Assembly: GCF_016765675.1 (NCBI RefSeq)
Contig: NZ_JAESWB010000134.1
Location: 98,701 to 162,700 of the forward strand
Direction of reading: 5' to 3'
DNA from: Neobacillus paridis
GTDB lineage: Bacteria; Bacillota; Bacilli; Bacillales; Cytobacillaceae
Length of the DNA stretch: 64,000 bases
Under the pieces are notes generated by a model. The model searched no databases, was not told where the DNA came from, and saw nothing but the letters and a program-made list of their open reading frames with translations. This document shows, in pieces, positions 17,281 to 24,561 of the stretch. How positions within the stretch are numbered: position 1 is the stretch's first letter; each line of letters opens with the position of its first letter. The translations under genes were made by a program, and so were the position numbers.

Positions 17281-17294
17281 GAATAACGTAATAT
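17281..17294 (+). promoter_or_regulatory. 14-bp promoter element
   Basis: GAATAACGTAATAT; a second weaker copy GAATATTGGAATAA is at 17322-17335. Both precede the DUF6788 gene. Confidence 0.55.
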
Positions 17295-17402
17295 TTTACA
17301 AATATATTGAGTTTTACATGAATATTGGAATAAAATAAAAGTATCAACCAGACTGTTCATGAAGATAAAGGAAATGGATACGTAAAAAAAGGGGGAATTA
17401 GA

Positions 17403-17849
17403 ATGGTAATAAAGGAGATTTCAAAGGAATTGATTCACCAAATTGAACACTTGAGCAAGAAATACGAAAGTCTTGAGAGCTTGAAACAAACCATCTTGTC
17501 AGATCTTCCAACTCTTCGCGACAAGGTTAAAGAACGGATGGAGGGTACAATCGTTATGAAAAAAATATGCTGCCATAAGAAAAATTGCAGCACTTGTGGC
17601 GGTACTCGTAACGAACATGGACCATACCCTCACCTTCAGTGGCGTGATGAGAAAACTGGCAAAATCAAAACCCGCTACATCTCCCGCAAAAATCTTCCCT
17701 ATTTTGAAGAGCAATTAGAGTTGTCTAAAAAGGTCTTCAAAAGAGAGAGGGTCTTGGTGAAAATCAACGAGCGGCAACAAAAAATCTTCCTCACTTTGGA
17801 TACATGTCTCTTTCGCATGAAGGGAAAGGAAGTGAACCGGGATGTTTAA
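17403..17849 (+). CDS. DUF6788-type protein
   Basis: 148 residues. The centre reads CCHKKNCSTCGG followed by HGPYPHLQWRDEKTGKIKTRYI, the hallmark of the DUF6788 family (Cys-rich turn, then HGPYxYL and K-x-R-YI), common in mobile and plasmid contexts with unknown function. Flanking helices are charged. The stop overlaps the next start by 8 bases. Confidence 0.8.
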   Translation: MVIKEISKELIHQIEHLSKKYESLESLKQTILSDLPTLRDKVKERMEGTIVMKKICCHKKNCSTCGGTRNEHGPYPHLQWRDEKTGKIKTRYISRKNLPYFEEQLELSKKVFKRERVLVKINERQQKIFLTLDTCLFRMKGKEVNRDV

Positions 17850-18210
17850 AGGGTTTAAATCTTTGTCGCCATTTTTTGTGCAAACATTTTTGCTAGTGCA
17901 AGGGATTCTCTATTTTTCCTTAAGCCTATTGTTGGTTAAACTTCATTCTCCGTGGTTTTGGATTGTGCTTGTAGCAAGCCTGTTCAGCATCATCATAGGA
18001 ATGGGAAAGAGGTTCTTCATCCGAACATGTTTGTGGTTTTTCGTATTTTTCTTGGCGAAATGGTTCTTGGGAAGCGGACTCATCGCTTTTATCATCGCCA
18101 GCGCATGTGCAAAAATGGTGTCCCCTTTTCTACCCAAAAAGAGACGCCACTCTCCTCCATTTTACGGAGGTACTTACAGAGCAGAAAACCAACTACCGAT
18201 AAGACAATAA
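17842..18210 (+). CDS. Multi-pass membrane protein (122 aa)
   Basis: Three to four hydrophobic segments (~10-30, ~37-52, ~58-75 and ~77-92) and a basic, Pro-rich tail. Overlaps the DUF6788 gene, so translation is probably coupled. No family recognised. Confidence 0.7.
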   Translation: MFKGFKSLSPFFVQTFLLVQGILYFSLSLLLVKLHSPWFWIVLVASLFSIIIGMGKRFFIRTCLWFFVFFLAKWFLGSGLIAFIIASACAKMVSPFLPKKRRHSPPFYGGTYRAENQLPIRQ

Positions 18211-18240
18211 AAAAGTAGTCCTTCGGACTACCTTTTTTTT
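18211..18240. terminator. Bidirectional terminator with UUCG loop
   Basis: AAAGTAGTCC-TTCG-GGACTACCTTTTTTTT, serving both convergent genes. Confidence 0.9.
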
Positions 18241-19711
18241 AGTATTTAAACTGATTTTTAATGGCGACAGGTTTATTCGGATTTGAAAAATCAAACCATT
18301 TTGCCTCTGAATAGGTAAATTGCTTGGTGTTTGGATCATAGGCGTATACTCTTATGGCAGCTTTACCTTCTGGCATTGCAGGAGTCACAACGTATTCTCC
18401 TTCATCCTTCGCTTCAAAAGATACACTCGACTGATTCTTCACAATAGGCGTTTGACTGGAAGAATATGCCGCATCAGGCTCTGTTTGATCTGACCATTTT
18501 GCAAAGTATTGAACCGTCGGGTGATTCGAGTTATGAACAGGTGTGAACTGAATCTTATACAAGGTTATTCCGTAAACAGTAAATGGCGTAATTCCTGTAA
18601 TTTCCGGGGCTTTTAAAGGCGTTGGATTTGAAATTTTCAACCCTGCCAGTTTCGTCCAGTACTCACGGATCTTGGTGCTTTCAACAGAAGGAATCTGCTG
18701 ATTTTCAATGACACCGGATAGGGAGACATCGAAAGGCTTCATTTGATCTACATACTGGATGTTCTTTCTTGCCACAGGCGATCCGAACAAATGAGCGTAA
18801 TCATCGGCCATAATTTCAGAAGGGTCCCAGTAGTGAGTCCACGACCTTTTAACATCTGACCAAAGAACGGGATAAGCACTCAACATTCTTGCCTTTGCCC
18901 AACCATTCGTTCGATCCTCTGCATATCGTCTTTCCTTCTTCGCAAGCCAATAGGTTGTAAAAAGATGCCCATATTCATGAGAAAGTGTGAACGCCATGTT
19001 GACAACTTGATCGTTGACATCCGCATTGTACAAATTAATGACACGATTCCCAATCAATTTAGTGGGGCGCCCTTTTTCTTCCTCAAAACTTAAGGTTATA
19101 TCCCCTGCTTGAGAAGGTGAATAAGAGGTGAGAACAACCATGCTTAAAGCCGTAATCTCTTCACCAATTGCATTCCCTTGAAAGTCAGCATCTAAAGCCA
19201 TCAGTTTTGATTTTGTCCAAGTAGGCGTGCAGCTCACAAATGCTACATTTTGCTTATTAATGTAATAAGCCTCTACCTTCCCTTTAAAACATACTACATT
19301 GTTCACGTTAAATTTAGATGGATTTTTAAACGTGGATGATGGTCCTGAAACTGGTTTTTTTTCAGATGTTTTATTGGATGGCTTTTTCGTTGGCTGCTTT
19401 TTCTCTGGTTCTTTCTTTGTTGGTTTCACCAATACTTTTTTCTGTTTTGGTATCTTGATAGTTACACCAGCCCGCACTTTTTTCTTGGCGTATTTTGGAT
19501 TGGATTTCTTCAAAGCTGTCAAACTGACTTTAAACTTTTTTGCAATCTTGGAAAGAGTATCTCCATGTTTTACCTTATACATGACGTAGTAATTTACGGT
19601 TGAGTAACTGGATGAAGTTTTAGCATACGTTCTTTCCTCAAATCCCGAAAACGATAGAAGGCTAAAAATTAAAGTGAAAACTAAAAACAACTTGGTGCTA
19701 ATTTTAAACAT
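18239..19711 (-). CDS. Secreted LysM-domain zinc metallopeptidase
   Basis: 490 residues. Signal peptide at ~1-30; one LysM domain at ~43-90 (YKVKHGDTLSKIAKKF ... IKIPKQKK) for peptidoglycan binding; a Lys/Pro/Thr linker; then a large domain with LSHEYGHLFTTYW, an HExxH-type motif (HEYGH) that binds zinc, and EIMADDYAHLFG, a plausible third-ligand helix. The C-terminal ~100 residues are beta-rich (fibronectin-like). Likely a cell-wall-attached protease or wall-remodelling factor. Confidence 0.85.
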   Translation of the reverse strand: MFKISTKLFLVFTLIFSLLSFSGFEERTYAKTSSSYSTVNYYVMYKVKHGDTLSKIAKKFKVSLTALKKSNPKYAKKKVRAGVTIKIPKQKKVLVKPTKKEPEKKQPTKKPSNKTSEKKPVSGPSSTFKNPSKFNVNNVVCFKGKVEAYYINKQNVAFVSCTPTWTKSKLMALDADFQGNAIGEEITALSMVVLTSYSPSQAGDITLSFEEEKGRPTKLIGNRVINLYNADVNDQVVNMAFTLSHEYGHLFTTYWLAKKERRYAEDRTNGWAKARMLSAYPVLWSDVKRSWTHYWDPSEIMADDYAHLFGSPVARKNIQYVDQMKPFDVSLSGVIENQQIPSVESTKIREYWTKLAGLKISNPTPLKAPEITGITPFTVYGITLYKIQFTPVHNSNHPTVQYFAKWSDQTEPDAAYSSSQTPIVKNQSSVSFEAKDEGEYVVTPAMPEGKAAIRVYAYDPNTKQFTYSEAKWFDFSNPNKPVAIKNQFKY

Positions 19712-20114
19712 TACTATATTCCCCCTTCTTTTTCGTAAATTTTACCTTTTTTGTCAATTTGCTACGATTCTACTATAATTTTATAATGTCTAATAGATTG
19801 ATGTCAAACATGAATAAAGGAATAAACAGCGAATATTTAAAATAAAGTAATAAAAACATAGACTTTGAATAACGGAATCTTTATAATATAAGTATATAAT
19901 TTGTTCATATATGAATAAAAACTTGATTTCTATCAAAAAAAGAGTTTTAATGGAAATAGAGGTCCTGAACCTTTCGATTGACTCATAGAAAGGCATTCAA
20001 CTCTCCATTAAGAGCCAACCACTCTTAAAGTTTGGCGGTTTTCTTTTTTTTGATTGAAATCACTCCCTGTTTTATTCGCCAAACTTAATAAACCAAAGAA
20101 GGAGGTAATGCCTT
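19712..20114 (+). other. Leader region with promoter element and attenuator-like hairpin
   Basis: No ORF. A promoter element at 19867-19880 (GAATAACGGAATCT, then TATAAT) is followed by about 150 transcribed bases ending in the imperfect stem AACCACTC/TTGGCGGTT and a long T run near 20050, before the DUF4258 gene. This could be an attenuator or a short RNA. Confidence 0.45.
19867..19880 (+). promoter_or_regulatory. 14-bp promoter element
   Basis: GAATAACGGAATCT with TATAAT 15 bases downstream of its first base; heads the leader before the DUF4258 gene. Confidence 0.5.
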
Positions 20115-20537
20115 ATGACCAAAAGAAACCATTTACACAATCGAGAGAAATGGGAACGTGAACTTCAGGATATCTGCTTTCAGATTCGGAATCGCAAGCA
20201 TGTAATCTTCACGAATCACTTTTTGGATTCTTTAAAAGAGCGAGAATTGGAAGTTGGAGAAGTATATTCCATTTTCAAAAATGGTACGGCCGAAATCATC
20301 CAAGGGCACGCAGTAGGAACCTATGCCTTGAATGGAGGTAAGCTGAATACGGATGAAATTCGTGTATTTTACGGAAAAACAAAGACCAACAAAATTATTC
20401 ATGTTGTGATGGCTGTTGCTCCAGGAAAATTCAAGTTCGTCACCGTTTACTTCCCTTCCCTTCAATACTTTGAAGAGAATCTAAAAACCCTTCGCAAAGA
20501 GTATCAGTTTAAAAAACTTAATTTCCTCGATGATTAG
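20115..20537 (+). CDS. DUF4258-type protein (possible toxin)
   Basis: 140 residues. HFLDSLKERELEVGEVYSIF, then ALNGGKLNTDEIRVFYG and HVVMAVAPGKFKFVTVYFP match the DUF4258 pattern (small alpha-beta protein related in shape to RelE/MqsR-type toxins). Family members often pair with a YgiT-type zinc-finger protein; one lies at 20762-21007, though 220 bases away under its own promoter element. AAGGAGGT site. Confidence 0.75.
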   Translation: MTKRNHLHNREKWERELQDICFQIRNRKHVIFTNHFLDSLKERELEVGEVYSIFKNGTAEIIQGHAVGTYALNGGKLNTDEIRVFYGKTKTNKIIHVVMAVAPGKFKFVTVYFPSLQYFEENLKTLRKEYQFKKLNFLDD

Positions 20538-20636
20538 TTTAGGAGAGTTTCTCTCCCCCCTTATGTATGATCCTTTTAGTGTAATAGTTTAATAAATAAT
20601 TATGGGGAAAATTTCTCCTTTTCCTAGTTTTCTAGA

Positions 20637-20650
20637 GAATAACGGAATTA
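20637..20650 (+). promoter_or_regulatory. 14-bp promoter element
   Basis: GAATAACGGAATTA upstream of the YgiT-type gene. Confidence 0.55.
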
Positions 20651-20761
20651 TTTGGCATTATCCTACACAAATATAAGAAAGTATGATATGATGAAAAAAA
20701 ACGGAATAAAATTAATGATGTGTTTTTATAGATTCAAAAAACATGTTTGAGGGGGGAAAAC

Positions 20762-21007
20762 ATGAAAACATGTAAAAAATGTGGATCCTTAAGAAAAGAA
20801 GAATGGGGGAATCTTTCTTTTAAAAAGGATGGAATTGAGATTTTTTTGACAGAAACACCCTATCAAGTTTGTTCCACTTGCGGCAGTACGGTTCTTTCGG
20901 ATGATGTAAAGAATCTCATCCAAAAACTGTTGGAAGAAAAGAAAGCCTACCCTGATTCTCCGCCAGCCTTGTACATTCATGTAAAAGAGGTTTTAGGGCA
21001 TAGGTAG
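20762..21007 (+). CDS. YgiT-type zinc-finger protein (possible antitoxin)
   Basis: 81 residues; GAGGGGGGAAAA site before ATG 20762. Two CxxC pairs, TCKKCGSLR near the start and VCSTCGSTVLSDD at ~37-40, define the MqsA N-terminal-like YgiT zinc finger. There is no C-terminal HTH, unlike full MqsA. The DUF4258 neighbour makes a toxin-antitoxin role plausible but not proven. Confidence 0.75.
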   Translation: MKTCKKCGSLRKEEWGNLSFKKDGIEIFLTETPYQVCSTCGSTVLSDDVKNLIQKLLEEKKAYPDSPPALYIHVKEVLGHR

Positions 21008-21130
21008 GAAGTAGACACGCCCCTTTATGGGTGCAAAAATTGCATAGATCATAACAGATGAAACCTGCAACTTGTTAAGAACGTATCCATATAAAAGTAA
21101 ATAAACGAATTATTTAGGAGGTGTATGCGT

Positions 21131-21415
21131 ATGCTTGGTGGCATAGCCGTAAGTGCCATTTTCTTTATTGTTGGATATCTTATATGGAAAAAACAAAAAT
21201 TATGGCTTATTGCTGGTTATCAAGACAGTGAATTTAAAGGTGATAAGAAAAAACTTGCAAGAGACGGAGGGATTTTTTGCGTTATAATTGGTTTATTAAC
21301 GCTTGGATTATCACTATTCATAGAGTTAGTTGGAAATATTTTAGGCGTAATCTATGCAATTACAGTAGTTATACTATCAATCATCTTTGTTATTAAAGTT
21401 AACATAAGTAAATGA
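21131..21415 (+). CDS. DUF3784-like membrane protein
   Basis: 94 residues from ATG 21131 (9 bases after AGGAGG; the ATG at 21125 is too close). Three hydrophobic segments and the motif KKQKLWLIAGYQDSE...KKLARDGG between the first two, which I associate with small DUF3784 membrane proteins of Bacilli. Function unknown. Confidence 0.65.
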   Translation: MLGGIAVSAIFFIVGYLIWKKQKLWLIAGYQDSEFKGDKKKLARDGGIFCVIIGLLTLGLSLFIELVGNILGVIYAITVVILSIIFVIKVNISK

Positions 21416-21467
21416 ATTCTATTAGGGCTGTTCTAATCTAGGGGCCTTTTTTATTTTTATATATTGT

Positions 21468-21493
21468 GAATATATGAATATTTACTGTATAAT
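21468..21493 (+). promoter_or_regulatory. Promoter element with TATAAT
   Basis: GAATATATGAATAT with TATAAT 20 bases after its first base, upstream of the DUF5667-like gene. Confidence 0.5.
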
Positions 21494-21529
21494 TGAATAA
21501 TCAAAGCACTGAATCCATAGGAGGTGAAA

Positions 21530-22660
21530 ATGTTGAAAAAGAAACAAACATTCCTTTCAAGCCTTTTAGTCGGAGTGCTTACTATTTCGTTTGTATTTGC
21601 CCCAGCTGCATCCGCAAAGAAATTGGCAGACGAATCCGACATAGTGCTTACAGAAGAGGCAGGGTTGGTTCCTGGAGATTTCTTTTACTTTGCCGACAGA
21701 CTATTAGAGGATATCCATTTGGCTTTGACCGTCAATCCCATCAAGGAAGCTAAACTTTTAGCCAGCTATTCCGCTGAACGGGTGGCTGAAGCGAATCAAT
21801 TGATTGACCAAGGAAAAGACGAGCGAGCCGTTGAAACGCTTCATAAAGCCGTCGAGACAGAAGAAAAAGCCCTTCAAAAAATGGATGAGGCCCAAAAAGA
21901 AGATGCCGCCACAATCGACAACATCGCCGGTCCCACACTCCCTCCGGAATTAGTTCCAATTAAAGACTCTCTCACTCAAAATCTTCAGACCCTTCCAATT
22001 GTTTTAGCAAAAGTATCCAATCCTAATCCATTAACGAATAAGACGATCGACGAGAACATCAAAGAAATGAGAAGGCAGTTAGCAAGTAAGGTTTCGATGA
22101 CAGTAGCCGGAACGAAAGGATCCTCCTCTTTTGATCTGACGAGCGGGAAGCAGAAAAAGACGCTTACCTTAAAAGAACAGTCGAACCGTAACAGGAATAA
22201 GTTGTATAAAGATGCCAATTCTTTGATGGGCTTCCTTAATCAAACTGGAAAAAATCAAAAAAGTACACTGGAAGGCCGTGCAACCGGTCAAGTGAATAAT
22301 TCAAAAGGCAGCGGTCAAGGGATACTCGATAGCATAAAAAACCATGACGACACCAATGCCAAACAGGACAAGTTCTATCAAGGTATCGAAGAAAGAAAAA
22401 ATCAAATCAATAAAGAGAAAAGGCTCCGTGAAGAACTTCGAAAAGGTCAGCATGCACAGATTGACCAATTAGGAGGAAATCACCAAGGAAAAATAAAATA
22501 TGCTGACGACTTTGCAGCCGACACGAAAGAACAGGAGCGACAAAATTCGACAGATTTTGAAGTCAACAAGCAGAGAAATGCTGAAGCCTTTGAAAACAAC
22601 AAACGGGAACAGGAAAGTCAAAATCGAGCAAACTATGAAAGCGACAAAGGCAGCCAATAA
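21530..22660 (+). CDS. Secreted DUF5667-type protein with disordered tail
   Basis: 376 residues from ATG 21530. Signal peptide with cleavage after ASA near residue 27. Residues ~35-135 follow the DUF5667 pattern: GLVPGDFFYFADRLLEDI, then LLASYSAERVAEANQLI and repeated helices ending ALQKMDEA. From ~190 the protein becomes very polar (Lys, Asn, Gln, Glu) and probably disordered, ending in ENNKREQESQNRANYESDK. Likely secreted or wall-associated; role unknown. Confidence 0.8.
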   Translation: MLKKKQTFLSSLLVGVLTISFVFAPAASAKKLADESDIVLTEEAGLVPGDFFYFADRLLEDIHLALTVNPIKEAKLLASYSAERVAEANQLIDQGKDERAVETLHKAVETEEKALQKMDEAQKEDAATIDNIAGPTLPPELVPIKDSLTQNLQTLPIVLAKVSNPNPLTNKTIDENIKEMRRQLASKVSMTVAGTKGSSSFDLTSGKQKKTLTLKEQSNRNRNKLYKDANSLMGFLNQTGKNQKSTLEGRATGQVNNSKGSGQGILDSIKNHDDTNAKQDKFYQGIEERKNQINKEKRLREELRKGQHAQIDQLGGNHQGKIKYADDFAADTKEQERQNSTDFEVNKQRNAEAFENNKREQESQNRANYESDKGSQ

Positions 22661-22665
22661 AAACA

Positions 22666-22719
22666 AGCCACGAATCCCTTTTCCATCCTTTTGGGGTGTA
22701 AAGGGGCGTGGTTTTTTTA
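22666..22719. terminator. Terminator between convergent genes
   Basis: GCCACG..CCCTTT pairs with AAAGGGGCGTGG, followed by seven T. Confidence 0.8.
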
Positions 22720-22720
22720 T

Positions 22721-22996
22721 TTAATCTAGAAAATCACTCATAATGCGCCTGGTCACTTTTTTTACAGAATCCCCGTAGGCTTGTTCGACAAACACTTCAA
22801 GGACTCTTGTCGCCACAAATTCGGGAGTGATATCAAAGTTGCTCTGCACATATTCATTCAAATCATCCGCAATCAACTGTAACTTATGATGATCACTTCT
22901 TGACAGTTTCACGACCATGGTTCGGTTTTTTCGTTTATCCTCTATCCAATCCATCGCATCTAGCACCATATCTATTGCCTTTTCAAACAGAGCCAA
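22721..22996 (-). CDS. Small possible DNA-binding protein (91 aa)
   Basis: A strand-like RTMVVKLSRSDHHKL followed by two helices (LQLIADDLNEYVQSN and TPEFVATRVLEVFVEQA) is consistent with a ribbon-helix-helix fold, but this is only a shape match. Lies 12 bases after the 180-aa gene; probably one operon. GGAGGAG site. Confidence 0.55.
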   Translation of the reverse strand: MALFEKAIDMVLDAMDWIEDKRKNRTMVVKLSRSDHHKLQLIADDLNEYVQSNFDITPEFVATRVLEVFVEQAYGDSVKKVTRRIMSDFLD

Positions 22997-23008
22997 TGCC
23001 TTCTCCTC

Positions 23009-23551
23009 CTATTTCAAAATGCTCCAGCCGTTTTGGTTGGAGATTGTTCTCTTCTTCTGGTCTGCCCTCATTTTTAAATTGGGGATTCTGCGAATCAACC
23101 CAGGCTCCACATGGGGTGCAATTGTTTGGATGGTATCATCATCCATGAGAGCAAATTTCAGCAAAGCATACACCGCATGGGCAAGATATGGTGTTCCAAG
23201 TGCATATTGAAATTCCTCCACATTTGCGATCTGTTTTTGTGTGAATTTCATTTTAAATCGATCCCTTTCCCCTTGTATGAGCAAAAACACTTCAAGCGAT
23301 TCTTGCCTGTTCGCCGGAAAAAAGGTGGTTCGATTCAATTGGTATGGCCTTCTAAAATAGGATTGAAAAAACTCCATGCAAGAAGAACTGGTAAGCGCCT
23401 CTATCACAAGCATGACCCCGGTATCCCCTTCGGGCTTGTCCAGAATTCTTGAAAGCCGGTGTACCCACAGGCGATGATTGGTTGAAATATGCGGACGAAC
23501 TTCTCTTTTTTTATCGCTTCTCACTTTCCTTTTTCGTATCTTGTTCTCCAC
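23009..23551 (-). CDS. Unknown basic 180-aa protein
   Basis: GTG start at 23551; the site AGAAGGGTAGGG sits inside the 40-bp repeat. The N-terminus is very basic (KIRKRKVRSDKKREVR), the rest helical with a weakly conserved look. With its 91-aa neighbour it might be a regulator or DNA-binding pair. No family recognised. Confidence 0.6.
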   Translation of the reverse strand: MENKIRKRKVRSDKKREVRPHISTNHRLWVHRLSRILDKPEGDTGVMLVIEALTSSSCMEFFQSYFRRPYQLNRTTFFPANRQESLEVFLLIQGERDRFKMKFTQKQIANVEEFQYALGTPYLAHAVYALLKFALMDDDTIQTIAPHVEPGLIRRIPNLKMRADQKKRTISNQNGWSILK

Positions 23552-23558
23552 TATATGA

Positions 23559-23598
23559 CCCTACCCTTCTATTTAAGACGGACAAAACTAGAACACTA
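23559..23598. repeat. 40-bp perfect direct repeat, copy 2
   Basis: Identical to 8731-8770. Here the repeat ends 8 bases upstream of the GTG start at 23551 and supplies its ribosome binding site. On the plus strand it is followed by a GGGAC...GTCCC hairpin (23644-23665) and T-rich sequence. Confidence 0.9.
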
Positions 23599-23758
23599 TT
23601 TTTTTCCATTTTTAGATTCACTTTTCCCTGCTAAAAGAAGCTAGGGACTCTGGGATTACGTCCCTGCTTTATTTATATGAGATAGCATGTTTACTAGAAC
23701 AAAAAAGTGGGAAGACTATCATAACAATAAGAGAACCTTTTAAAGGAGAGAGAGAAAC

Positions 23759-23887
23759 ATGTGGAAAAAAACAAAATCCAAACCTAAAAAGAACTCTAAC
23801 CTGACGCAAGCCCAGATGGAGCGCCTGGTGCGCGGAGGGGAAGATACGGCAAAAAGACTTGGATTAAAACCAAAAAAAAGAGCATAA
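23759..23887 (+). CDS. Small basic protein (42 aa)
   Basis: ATG 23759 after AAAGGAGAGAG. Lys-rich N-terminus, then LTQAQMERLVRGGEDTAKRL. Lies 12 bases before the 171-aa gene. A very basic short protein, perhaps nucleic-acid binding; no family recognised. Confidence 0.6.
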   Translation: MWKKTKSKPKKNSNLTQAQMERLVRGGEDTAKRLGLKPKKRA

Positions 23888-23899
23888 GGAGATCTTCAA

Positions 23900-24415
23900 A
23901 TGTATGTTTGTTTACGTTGCGAAAAACAATTAGATTTATATACGTTTATAGAATGTGCAAAACATTCAATTAACATGGATGAAAGCCCTTGCCCTTACTG
24001 TAAACAAGGTTCAGTTGTAGAACTAGACGATGTAATTGCTCCAACCGTCATGGAATTGCGAAGAAAAGGCTACGAAACCATGTTTAGTTGCGGCGGTCAT
24101 TGGTACGAGGAAATGCCTATTATCCAGATTGTATTCTTATTTGGCTGTGATGAAGTACCAGACGTGACAGATTTACCGGATGGATTCTTCTCCATCATCA
24201 TTCATTATCCTTTTAAAGAAGAAGACCCAAAAGATGTGACCGAACAACTAGAAATTCTTTGTGAAATCAAAGCGGGAACCATTCCAGACAAGATGACGGA
24301 AATTAACAGTCGGTGTATTTCTTTGCTAAAATGGGCAGAGAGACTGCCTACATTTGAACAGGCTTCCTACTTGAAGGAATTACAGGATGGATTAAACGAC
24401 AAGCAAGCGTTGTGA
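23900..24415 (+). CDS. Zinc-ribbon protein of unknown function (171 aa)
   Basis: CxxC pairs at residues 4-7 (CLRCEK) and near 31-34 (CPYCKQG) form a zinc ribbon. Residues ~40-130 look like a small alpha-beta domain with IAPTVMELRRKGYETMFSCGGH, resembling small Bacillus proteins that start a domain with xxVxELRxKGYxT; I cannot name the family. AAGGAG site. Confidence 0.65.
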   Translation: MYVCLRCEKQLDLYTFIECAKHSINMDESPCPYCKQGSVVELDDVIAPTVMELRRKGYETMFSCGGHWYEEMPIIQIVFLFGCDEVPDVTDLPDGFFSIIIHYPFKEEDPKDVTEQLEILCEIKAGTIPDKMTEINSRCISLLKWAERLPTFEQASYLKELQDGLNDKQAL

Positions 24416-24488
24416 TAAAAAATACTATTAAATAGGCAACGTTAAAATGACTTGGTAAAATCCAAGTCTAATTTTTCCTAACTATTAT

Positions 24489-24514
24489 GAACAAAGGAAT
24501 AATTATGTTATAAT
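24489..24514 (+). promoter_or_regulatory. Promoter of dnaE
   Basis: GAACAAAGGAATAA followed by TATAAT (24509-24514), 48 bases upstream of the dnaE start. Confidence 0.65.
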
Positions 24515-24561
24515 GGAATTAGAATTAAAAATAATGATTCGAAAAGAAGGAGGAACAAGGA

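Larger units (their letters stand above)
16694..17402. other. 700-bp region with direct repeats and hairpins
   Basis: No credible ORF. It contains a GGCGGTAAAACCGCC hairpin near 16960, a CCCATC/GATGGGG hairpin near 16868-16890, two copies of a 22-bp repeat plus a degenerate third, and a hairpin CTATTT...AAATAG at 17200-17226. The combination of spaced repeats and structured segments could mark an origin, a centromere or a structured RNA; none is proven. Confidence 0.45.
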
